Source: an uncultured cyanobacterium
GTDB lineage: Bacteria; Cyanobacteriota; Cyanobacteriia; CACIAM-69d
DNA: 5,933 bases
Direction of reading: 5' to 3'
Assembly: GCA_937894105.1 (NCBI GenBank)
Contig: CALCTI010000286.1
Span: 1 to 5,933 of the forward strand
Shown: positions 1 through 4,438 of the stretch, piece after piece
Numbering within the stretch: position 1 is the first letter of the stretch
Layout of the letters: every line of letters begins with the position of its first letter
Translations under genes and position numbers: made by a program
The notes under the pieces: generated by a model
Seen by the model: the letters and a program-made list of their open reading frames with translations, nothing else
The model's database searches: none
What the model was told of the DNA's origin: nothing

Positions 1-9
1 TGTGAAATA

Positions 10-56
10 TGGGCGATACTGGATTTGAACCAGTGACCTCTTCCGTGTGAAGGAAT
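10..56 (-). pseudogene. 3' half of tRNA-Val(CAC), truncated
   Basis: Read on the minus strand, this holds the anticodon loop TTCACAC (45-51, anticodon CAC at 47-49). It is followed by the 3' anticodon stem GGAAG (40-44), a 5-nt variable loop AGGTC (35-39), a perfect T arm ACTGG-TTCAAAT-CCAGT (18-34), the 3' acceptor strand ATCGCCC (11-17) and discriminator A (10). CCA is not encoded, which is common in cyanobacteria. The 5' acceptor partner GGGCGAT is absent upstream and no proper D arm can be built. Only TTCC of the 5' anticodon stem (52-55) remains, and position 56 would give an A:G mismatch. The gene therefore cannot yield a functional tRNA. Just upstream, minus-strand GATCAGCTCA (57-66 region) resembles a D-arm start (GATTAGCTCA), so an internally deleted tRNA pseudogene is an alternative to a recombination scar. 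Confidence 0.85.
10..56. other. putative attachment site (att) at tRNA-Val
   Basis: Tyrosine-recombinase elements commonly integrate into the anticodon-to-3'-end part of tRNA genes. They restore an intact gene at one junction and leave a 3' fragment at the other. The fragment here begins in the anticodon stem and runs to the exact 3' end, as expected for the displaced copy. Its geometry puts the chromosome to the left and the element to the right. No integrase and no second copy of the site are in the window, so the element's other end and the crossover point are unknown. Confidence 0.5.
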
Positions 57-129
57 GAGCTGATCCAGGAGTGGCGCGGGCTGAGGGGGCTTTAAAAGGG
101 TGATTCTATCCAGACTCTATCATTAGCCC

Positions 130-342
130 TTATTTTTTCGCGATTTTTGCGGTGGTTGTATTGATGAGCCTCTGGCGAGGTGCAATCAATCTTTCACGCC
201 TCCCATTCAAAAAAAATCCGGGTGATCGCCCAAATGCCCCCTCTATCCTCCCGCGATCAATACCCAGAAGACTGAATTCGTCGTTACTCGGTTCTATGGG
301 TTTCCCCTGAGTATTGATGTCCAGCAAAAAGCGCCAAAGCAT
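130..342 (-). CDS. small hypothetical protein, doubtful
   Basis: This is an ORF of 70 codons with an ATG start and a TAA stop, the last ORF before the tRNA remnant. The product is Arg-rich toward the C-terminus (GRRERLIAPRQRL region) and ends AKIAKK. I see no signal peptide or membrane segment and do not recognise it. No Shine-Dalgarno precedes the ATG, and an in-frame TAG ten codons upstream rules out an earlier start. A different minus-strand frame (284-529) overlaps its beginning, so coding in this stretch is uncertain. The position in line with the gene block favours a real but minor gene. Decayed sequence next to the integration scar is equally possible. Confidence 0.33.
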   Translation of the reverse strand: MLWRFLLDINTQGKPIEPSNDEFSLLGIDRGRIEGAFGRSPGFFLNGRRERLIAPRQRLINTTTAKIAKK

Positions 343-395
343 TGAGGGCGAGCCCGCGCCAGCGGCACTTGTCTAGGGAGCGTGGAATCTTTTGC

Positions 396-728
396 TTAAA
401 AAAACAATGAGATAGCGCCCACCTCAATGAGGGCGAGTGCGAAGGTCCAAAGAGAAACCAGCACACCCGGGCCGCCGGGGGTACGCTGGGCAAACTCCCA
501 AGCCTGACACAGGTCATGAAGAGCCTCAACCGATGGGGCTATCCTGCAAAAATTCGTAGCTTGCTCACGCAGGAATTCGTCCTGACTAAGGCGATCACGA
601 TTTGCCTGCTCTAGTATCCAGATTCGCTGGGCTAGAACCTGGTGATCTTGGAGCGACAATCCTGACAGGCTAGACCCTTCAAATCTTGAGGTAGAATCTC
701 GACCGGGCGGACCTTGTGGGGGTTGCAT
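396..728 (-). CDS. 110-aa hypothetical protein with C-terminal membrane segment
   Basis: The family is not recognised. The N-terminal 25 residues are rich in Pro, Gly, Ser and Arg. Residues about 27-80 are hydrophilic and probably helical, with possible coiled-coil character (QDHQVLAQRIWILEQANRDR). Residues about 88-110 are strongly hydrophobic (VLVSLWTFALALIEVGAISL then FF) and end at the C-terminus. This suggests a tail-anchored membrane protein with the soluble part in the cytoplasm. The ATG is preceded by a good Shine-Dalgarno, GAGGG, with a 7-nt spacer, the best ribosome site in the window, which fixes the start. A 130-bp gap separates it from the gene upstream, so it may have its own promoter. 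In a phage setting a C-terminal membrane anchor could fit a lysis or membrane accessory role, but one segment is not enough to call a holin. Confidence 0.8.
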   Translation of the reverse strand: MQPPQGPPGRDSTSRFEGSSLSGLSLQDHQVLAQRIWILEQANRDRLSQDEFLREQATNFCRIAPSVEALHDLCQAWEFAQRTPGGPGVLVSLWTFALALIEVGAISLFF

Positions 729-782
729 GGATAAGCCCTCTTTTTTATGAAAGTTGACGGAGAAATTACGCCAAAAAGATGC

Positions 783-812
783 AATTTAGGGATGGTTCTC
801 AACTGAAATCAA
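783..812 (-). promoter_or_regulatory. possible sigma70-type promoter for the 110-aa gene
   Basis: On the minus strand a TTGATT box (807-812) is followed after 18 nt by TAAATT (783-788). Each matches the sigma70 consensus at four of six positions, and the downstream ATG lies about 55 nt away. The -35-like box is half of a perfect dyad (807-822). The matches are modest and AT-rich sequence produces such pairs often, so this is a weak call. Confidence 0.22.
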
Positions 813-822
813 GCCCTTGATT
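807..822. repeat. 16-bp dyad, operator-like
   Basis: AATCAAG and CTTGATT form a perfect 7+2+7 inverted repeat in the gap between the 116-aa and 110-aa genes. As RNA it gives a short stem without a following U-run, so it is not a typical intrinsic terminator. Overlap with a possible -35 box makes a repressor site conceivable. Confidence 0.35.
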
Positions 823-834
823 AACTCGTCTTCT

Positions 835-859
835 GTTTTCCGGTTTTATGGTGGAAAAC
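835..859 (-). repeat. 7-bp hairpin at the end of the 116-aa gene
   Basis: GTTTTCC and GGAAAAC form a perfect inverted repeat with an 11-nt loop, reaching into the stop codon of the 116-aa gene. It is not followed by a T-run on either strand. It could slow decay of the mRNA 3' end or act as a weak terminator, and no stronger function is supported. Confidence 0.3.
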
Positions 860-1209
860 TATGTGTAATTCTCGATTTTTACACCCCAGGATTGCAGTGT
901 TCCTGGGTACCTCAAAGACGCTTGTTTTATCAGTAATCTCCTGCTAACAAAGCCGTCTTGTTCAAGTTCTGTAGGTCTAGGGATTTCTATGATTACAGGA
1001 GTGACGCCAGGGTAAACGCGCTGCCATTTAGTTTCTCCTACGTCTACGCCACCCAGATAAACCATCTTTACGTAACAAAAGGTTCTATACCTTTCATCCC
1101 TCGAAGAATAGTCAGTCGAAGAAAGTCGAAATACGGTTGAAGCGTTAAAGTTCCCAATGGCTTCAAACTCTTCTTTTACCTCGGTTTCTCCTAAGTATTG
1201 CCAGGGCAT
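859..1209 (-). CDS. 116-aa hypothetical protein
   Basis: The family is not recognised. The product is soluble with no signal peptide or membrane segment. It has many alternating Val, Ile, Tyr and Thr stretches (YRTFCYVKMVYLGGVDVG; VTPVIIEIP), which suggests a beta-rich fold. It ends RYPGTLQSWGVKIENYT. The ATG start is supported by GAGG about 8 nt upstream. Only 12 nt separate it from the stop of the upstream 104-aa ORF, so the two are surely on one transcript. A small beta-rich protein in such a module could be a virion accessory component, but this is inference from context only. Confidence 0.78.
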   Translation of the reverse strand: MPWQYLGETEVKEEFEAIGNFNASTVFRLSSTDYSSRDERYRTFCYVKMVYLGGVDVGETKWQRVYPGVTPVIIEIPRPTELEQDGFVSRRLLIKQASLRYPGTLQSWGVKIENYT

Positions 1210-1221
1210 TTCCCAACCTCG

Positions 1222-1536
1222 CTAATAATAGTCAGGCACTAATAAATAAAGTTCACCCTCTTCTGTTTCTTCGGTTTGTTTCGGCTCTGGATCGGCATAC
1301 AAAGCATCTTCTTCCCATTGAAGGTAATCATCACTTTCGACTATTTTGTAGTGCGAATCTAGGTCTTTTCGCCATTCGTTTTGCCCGGTCACTGGTTTTC
1401 GGACTATGTAGGGGGTTTGTTCGCCGGGGGGCGGGGTTCCGTTGAGAATTTCATAGAACCCCGGATGGTGAGGGAGTAACAGCAACTTACGGAGTGCCCG
1501 GTAAGCGCTCAAGCCCTTTGCCTGTGCCTCGAACAA
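1222..1536 (-). CDS. hypothetical protein with acidic C-terminus, start uncertain
   Basis: The family is not recognised. The ORF overlaps the end of the 205-aa gene by 50 nt in the +1 frame and has no ATG or GTG start in its first part. TTG codons at 1536, 1512 and 1485 are the only usual options, and upstream the frame closes at a TGA near 1570. The TTG at 1485, one base after the upstream TAA (1487-1489), would give 87 aa beginning LLLLPHH. None has a well-spaced Shine-Dalgarno. The visible product has a Leu-rich start, a Pro-rich turn (NGTPPPGEQTP, about residues 32-42) and a very acidic tail (about 68-97, including EPKQTEETEEGE) ending LYLLVPDYY. Coding is credible from its length, composition and tight junction to the next gene. 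Initiation may depend on coupling to the upstream gene or on frameshifting. Confidence 0.65.
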   Translation of the reverse strand: MFEAQAKGLSAYRALRKLLLLPHHPGFYEILNGTPPPGEQTPYIVRKPVTGQNEWRKDLDSHYKIVESDDYLQWEEDALYADPEPKQTEETEEGELYLLVPDYY

Positions 1537-2104
1537 CCTTCCATCCAGCAGGAGGGTCTTGGCCAGGTTTCATGAATCCCGTTTCGGTAAAGGATTCGTC
1601 GGTGGTAGGGTCTCCCACTGTGCGCTGTACTCGCACCGGCTTGGGACTTCTAGCGCCCATGATGATTTCATTGGTGCCAGTGATCACCTCGATACCCAAG
1701 GGAGCACCGCGATCACCAAAATCGGCGGTGTTCATGTTCCAGGCGTAATACTCGCCATTGCCCATATCCACCCCTACCAGAGTGGACTTTGTGGTGGTTC
1801 CAGGCGCAGCAGCATAACCAGCTTCCGCCTCACTCCATCCAGCCGCAACAGCAGCCGCGATAGAGTCTATTCCGCAGAAGTAGTTGACTACGCCAGTAGC
1901 CTTTTGTTTGGAGTAACGAGGGGGTTTGGGAGCATTAGCGCCGAACCAGACAATAAAGCTTTCATTGCCGGTGTAAGGAACATGTCCTAACTCAGAGCCA
2001 TCGCTATCAAGCGCAGAAGTTTGAAATCCGTAGTGGATATTGGTTCCCCCGATTCGACCGGGGGTAAGAACCCATACAGGGTCTCGTTTTCGTCGTCGTG
2101 GCAT
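1487..2104 (-). CDS. 205-aa hypothetical protein with basic N-terminus
   Basis: The family is not recognised. It opens with a strongly basic tail (MPRRRKRDP), then aromatic and Gly-rich segments (about 10-60, with FIVWFGANAPKPPRYSKQK). An Ala-rich stretch follows (about 80-101, DSIAAAVAAGWSEAEAGYAA), then a beta-like region (107-125, TLVGVDMGNGEYYAWNM). The tail is Pro/Gly-rich and ends LPGTP. There is no membrane segment or signal peptide. The ATG is preceded by AAGGT about 11 nt upstream. The basic arm plus a compact Gly/Ala-rich body would suit a nucleic-acid-contacting or structural particle protein, but I see no diagnostic motif. A GC-rich hairpin lies within codons 11-21, and the 3' end overlaps the next ORF. 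Confidence 0.8.
   Translation of the reverse strand: MPRRRKRDPVWVLTPGRIGGTNIHYGFQTSALDSDGSELGHVPYTGNESFIVWFGANAPKPPRYSKQKATGVVNYFCGIDSIAAAVAAGWSEAEAGYAAAPGTTTKSTLVGVDMGNGEYYAWNMNTADFGDRGAPLGIEVITGTNEIIMGARSPKPVRVQRTVGDPTTDESFTETGFMKPGQDPPAGWKVVRGTGKGLERLPGTP
2042..2072 (-). promoter_or_regulatory. GC-rich hairpin early in the 205-aa coding region
   Basis: CCCCCG (2046-2051) and CGGGGG (2059-2064) form a perfect 6-bp stem with a 7-nt loop. GGTT (2042-2045) and AACC (2069-2072) can extend it past a 4-nt bulge. In the mRNA it begins about 30 nt after the ATG. It could affect ribosome loading or mRNA stability, or simply reflect Pro/Gly/Arg codons. Confidence 0.3.
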
Positions 2105-2147
2105 GGTGTTTTTTACCTTGGTTTTGGGATGGAAGATTCAGCTCGAA

Positions 2148-2164
2148 AATCGAAAATTTCGATT
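2148..2164. repeat. 17-bp perfect palindrome between genes
   Basis: AATCGAAA, a central A, then TTTCGATT: a perfect 8+1+8 dyad overlapping the stop codon of the 114-aa gene and lying about 45 bp before the start of the 205-aa gene. A tandem TCGAAAA pair (2143-2156) is embedded in it. As an RNA hairpin it is weak (only two G-C pairs) and has no proper U-run. A protein-binding site is the more natural reading, though none is demonstrated. Confidence 0.35.
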
Positions 2165-2507
2165 ACACAGGTTGCGTCTCTTCGATCACCTCAGCTTCGG
2201 TAACATCCATGTCGAAGCTGACGGTATAAGACACCCGAACACGGGTTCCACCAAGCCCATTAAAGCCAGACTTGGTAATGGTGAAATAGTCGGGAGTCTC
2301 AGGCAAATTCGAATGGGCTTGCTGAACGCCATCCAAAATTCCGCGAAGAATTCGCCGGTAATCACCATCATCCTTGTCAGCTTCTACCTGGGATACTCCG
2401 GGGAGACTCGCAAGGGGAATAGTTAGATTCGTGCCAGTAGCGGTATAGTTAGCACCGAAAACAGAGATTTTTGTTGCAATACCATACTTTGTCTGTTTTT
2501 TTCTCAA
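2163..2507 (-). CDS. 114-aa hypothetical protein, TTG start
   Basis: The family is not recognised. It is a soluble protein with a Lys-rich start (RKKQTK), Thr/Gly/Val-rich beta-like segments at about 12-35 and 74-100, a charged helical stretch between them (DKDDGDYRRILRGILDGVQQ, 44-63), and an acidic end (TEAEVIEETQPV). The pattern of two beta regions around a helix would suit a small structural or adaptor protein, but no named motif is visible. The only plausible start is TTG at 2505-2507, because an in-frame TAA lies four codons upstream and no internal ATG or GTG exists nearby. The nearest good Shine-Dalgarno (AAGGTGAT, 2526-2533) is about 18 nt away, which is too far to be ideal. The 205-aa gene follows after 58 bp. 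Confidence 0.75.
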   Translation of the reverse strand: MRKKQTKYGIATKISVFGANYTATGTNLTIPLASLPGVSQVEADKDDGDYRRILRGILDGVQQAHSNLPETPDYFTITKSGFNGLGGTRVRVSYTVSFDMDVTEAEVIEETQPV

Positions 2508-2667
2508 TGAACTGACTTAATTCGTATCACCTTAAAAAAGCAGTTGTAATCCTGGAAAATACGTAGGGCAATGCAAGTTTTTGGTGTTTTTATCGTACAT
2601 AGCCTTAAAGCCTTTCTAAGCACATGCGACAAAAATACGACGAGAAAATTATTTTGAAATTGCGTAG

Positions 2668-2883
2668 TTATCTTAAGCGGGCAGGGCTAAACAGGGCTCT
2701 TAATTCCAGCAATTCGGTATAAGCCTGCTCTATGGTCCAGTCGTTTTCTTCTGCCAATCTGCTTAGTAAATCCCCCCTTGGGCGATACAAGTAAGGCTTG
2801 CCATTTCTCTTCTTTTTGCGCTTAAGGGCTCGCTTAGATCTTGTGCATAGTGACCGGTACAACTTCGCCTGTTTTTCGTTCAT
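2668..2883 (-). CDS. 71-aa highly basic protein, possible nucleic-acid binder
   Basis: The family is not recognised. The first half is very basic (RSKRALKRKKKRNGKP, about 15-30). The second half is an amphipathic helical region (GDLLSRLAEENDWTIEQAYT, 37-56) that could be a short helix-turn-helix-like unit, ending LRALFSPARLR. The composition suggests binding to DNA, RNA or an acidic partner. The ATG overlaps the TGA of the ORF upstream as ATGA (2880-2883). No independent Shine-Dalgarno is visible, so translation is probably coupled to that upstream ORF. A 160-bp AT-rich gap follows before the 114-aa gene. Confidence 0.75.
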   Translation of the reverse strand: MNEKQAKLYRSLCTRSKRALKRKKKRNGKPYLYRPRGDLLSRLAEENDWTIEQAYTELLELRALFSPARLR

Positions 2884-3053
2884 TGGAGTATCGGCATATT
2901 TGCCGGCGGTTGATCAGTCCACAGCTCAAACTCTTGCGGATTCTCATCCCACTTTTGCCCTTTGATGTCGATTCTTCCCTTCAGGCTTGTGCTTGGCCTT
3001 CTTACTAGCAAAACTCCACGAGTGGGATAACACTGAACAGGGTCTTTATTTAC
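2880..3053 (-). CDS. 57-codon ORF with non-canonical (GTA) start
   Basis: This frame is open from immediately after the TAA of the 450-aa gene (same frame) to a TGA overlapping the ATG of the 71-aa gene. It contains no ATG or GTG start. A strong Shine-Dalgarno, AAAGGA (3062-3067), sits 8 nt before GTA at 3051-3053, exactly where a start belongs. The only ordinary alternative is TTG at 3009-3011, giving 43 aa. The product from GTA begins VNKDPVQCYPTRGVLL and continues through a basic stretch (RRPSTSLKGRIDIKGQKW) to DENPQEFELWTDQPPANMPI, then LQ. Its composition is protein-like and it is not recognised. Options are weak GTA initiation, a start codon lost by mutation, or stop-codon readthrough extending the 450-aa protein by 64 residues. 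The ATGA junction argues that translation of this frame matters. Confidence 0.55.
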   Translation of the reverse strand, partial: VNKDPVQCYPTRGVLLVRRPSTSLKGRIDIKGQKWDENPQEFELWTDQPPANMPILQ

Positions 3054-3074
3054 GTTTACGTTCCTTTCAGCTTC

Positions 3075-4427
3075 TTAAACGACGTTGATCGCATAGTAGT
3101 TGTCTTGGCAAAGTGTTTGCAGATCCTTCGCTTTTTTAGTTGCGATCGCGGCGCTGGCACCATGGATAATGATTTTTCTGCCGCTTTCAAGTAGCATTTC
3201 AGCCTTAAATCGCCCCCATTGCCACTGCCGCACGGCTTTTTTGATTTCGAACCATCGCAACCCTAGTTTTGGATTTGGAATGCTGATGGTCGTTTGGGGG
3301 GCGGCACGCCCACCAATGCGCCATGGGGGGCGGTCTTTTCCTCGGTGACAGAGGATCGTCAGCGATCGCCGCAATAGCCTGCTGATTACATACTCTTCAG
3401 CGGGTAATCCAACGATTTTTCCGACATTATTGAGCCCAAGCAATTGCTTAGTTGCCATAGCTTCACTGATTTGCTGCTCCAAGTCTTCGGGGCGTGCGAC
3501 GATCGCCAGGGTGTTTTCCTTCTCAACCGCTCCGGCGGTGCCCTCTGCTTCCCCTATTTCCACTTCTACGGTTACCAGTCCCTCGCCGCTGACTTGACGA
3601 ACCTTAAGCATGTTTTCGATGGTGGTATCGATTGCGCTGCCGGTGATAAATCCAGCCTCTAACCAGCCCTCAATACAACCCTCCAAAGCTCCGGTCGCCA
3701 GGTTTTTGAGGGTATCGTTAGGAATTTTCTCGGCTGCCTTCGTCAATCCGCCGTAGATAGTCCATGGCTTTTTACCATCACCCCAGCTATCCAAAAAGCT
3801 TTTAAGTCCCCCATCAAGTAGGGGGGATAGCGACTTAAGCCAGCCCCGAACGTTCTTGTATAAAAATAGCGCCCCTGATTGGGTTAGAGACCTGGCAGCT
3901 ACCCTAAGGGCTGCTTTCAGCTCCCCCCAAGCTTCCGGCAAAAATTCAACCGTAGCCAGTTTGGCGATCATCGGTCCCACCTTGGGGATTAACGCTGAGG
4001 CTCCAATATTGGCAGCACCACAAACCGTAAAACCAACAAATTCGCCGAACTGCTCCGCCGTTTGATTGGCAAGGTTTTTGATCTGCGTATCAATTTGCTT
4101 GTCGGTCTGATTCCAGTCAAAGAAAAATAGTTGAACCGTCGCCTGAGACAGTGCTCCCCACCAACCCCCCAAGGACCCAGGCAACGAAAACAGCCAATTG
4201 ACACCTTGACCTACCAGGTCAACAACCTTTGCTCCCCAGGTGAGGGCGGTATTTAACAAGCCACCAAGCCAACCAAGTATCCCTTCCTCGCTGAATAAAT
4301 CACCATCAGCTATCCTTTTTTCTAAGGGTCTAGTATCAATATCGTAGGAATCTTTATCCTCCCCGATCAACTCATCTCTGAGTTTTCGGGGTTTAGATTC
4401 TTTTCGCGAAAAGTCGTACTCTGACAT
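3075..4427 (-). CDS. 450-aa protein with hydrophobic Gly/Trp-rich region
   Basis: The family is not recognised. Residues 1-45 are charged (MSEYDFSRKESKPRKLRDEL). Residues 46-104 are rich in Gly, Leu and Trp (GILGWLGGLLNTALTWGAKV; VNWLFSLPGSLGGWWGAL) and end in LFFFDW, giving membrane-active or amphipathic segments. Residues 105-125 are polar and helical, and 128-165 are again hydrophobic (FGEFVGFTVCGAANIGASAL). Residues 165-275 hold several amphipathic helices, 276-305 are acidic, and the C-terminal 120 residues are basic and mixed (KLGLRWFEIKKAVRQWQWGR; ESGRKIIIHGASAAIATKKA). The ATG lies 11 nt after the stop of the upstream gene, with AGGG about 9 nt before it. A membrane-inserting, minor virion or tape-measure-like role could be imagined but is not shown. 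Two GC-rich inverted repeats lie inside the gene. Confidence 0.9.
   Translation of the reverse strand: MSEYDFSRKESKPRKLRDELIGEDKDSYDIDTRPLEKRIADGDLFSEEGILGWLGGLLNTALTWGAKVVDLVGQGVNWLFSLPGSLGGWWGALSQATVQLFFFDWNQTDKQIDTQIKNLANQTAEQFGEFVGFTVCGAANIGASALIPKVGPMIAKLATVEFLPEAWGELKAALRVAARSLTQSGALFLYKNVRGWLKSLSPLLDGGLKSFLDSWGDGKKPWTIYGGLTKAAEKIPNDTLKNLATGALEGCIEGWLEAGFITGSAIDTTIENMLKVRQVSGEGLVTVEVEIGEAEGTAGAVEKENTLAIVARPEDLEQQISEAMATKQLLGLNNVGKIVGLPAEEYVISRLLRRSLTILCHRGKDRPPWRIGGRAAPQTTISIPNPKLGLRWFEIKKAVRQWQWGRFKAEMLLESGRKIIIHGASAAIATKKAKDLQTLCQDNYYAINVV
3142..3149. repeat. HIP1 octamer
   Basis: A perfect GCGATCGC palindrome, the highly iterated sequence of many cyanobacterial genomes. It lies inside the 450-aa gene and is evidence for a cyanobacterial host. 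Confidence 0.9.
3296..3333. repeat. duplicated GGGGGGCGG with hairpin
   Basis: The 9-mer occurs at 3296-3304 and 3325-3333, 29 bp apart. Just after the first copy begins, GGGCG (3299-3303) and CGCCC (3307-3311) form a 5-bp stem around GCA. Within the 450-aa gene this encodes the DRPPWRIGGRAAP region. It may be a small GC-rich repeat or a codon effect, and G-runs of this kind are prone to replication slippage. Confidence 0.4.
3362..3369. repeat. HIP1 octamer
   Basis: The second perfect GCGATCGC in the same gene, 220 bp from the first. Confidence 0.9.
3802..3838. repeat. imperfect inverted repeat inside the 450-aa gene
   Basis: TTAAGT (3802-3807) pairs with ACTTAA (3833-3838), and TCCCCC (3807-3812) pairs with GGGGGGA (3821-3827) across an 8-nt loop, with unpaired bases on one side. 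It encodes the KSLSPLLDGGLKS region. It resembles, by eye, the CCCCCTTA/GGGGGA palindromic repeats scattered in filamentous cyanobacteria, which would make it an in-frame repeat insertion. Confidence 0.4.
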
Positions 4428-4438
4428 AATTTGAAGCC

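Noticed and set aside
10..90. Complete tRNA-Val or an intron-bearing tRNA
   Set aside because: No GGGCGAT 5' acceptor strand exists upstream in the window, and the break is in the 5' anticodon stem rather than in the anticodon loop where known tRNA introns sit.
205..232. Terminator-like GGGCGATCACCC followed by eight T on the minus strand
   Set aside because: The stem has only three solid G-C pairs and it falls inside a possible ORF. It is too weak to call an intrinsic terminator.
284..529. 81-codon minus-strand ORF overlapping the 110-aa and 70-aa ORFs
   Set aside because: It overlaps the well-initiated 110-aa gene in another frame, and its Cys/Ser/Arg-rich start looks non-coding.
1559..1990. 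143-codon plus-strand ORF opposite the 205-aa gene
   Set aside because: It lies wholly antisense to a better-supported gene with start and ribosome site. All credible genes run on the minus strand and its composition looks like a frame shadow.
2040..2426. 128-codon plus-strand ORF across two minus-strand genes
   Set aside because: It spans the end of one gene, a gap and the start of another on the opposite strand, with no ribosome site. This is typical of a shadow frame.
2532..2600. 22-codon minus-strand ORF (MYDKNTKNLHCP...) in the 2508-2667 gap
   Set aside because: It has an ATG with purine-rich sequence upstream, but is too short to distinguish from chance in AT-rich DNA without conservation data.
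4206..4222. TTGACC/GGTCAA inverted repeat in the 450-aa gene
   Set aside because: A six-bp dyad within ordinary coding sequence (VVDLVGQGV) is expected by chance over this length.
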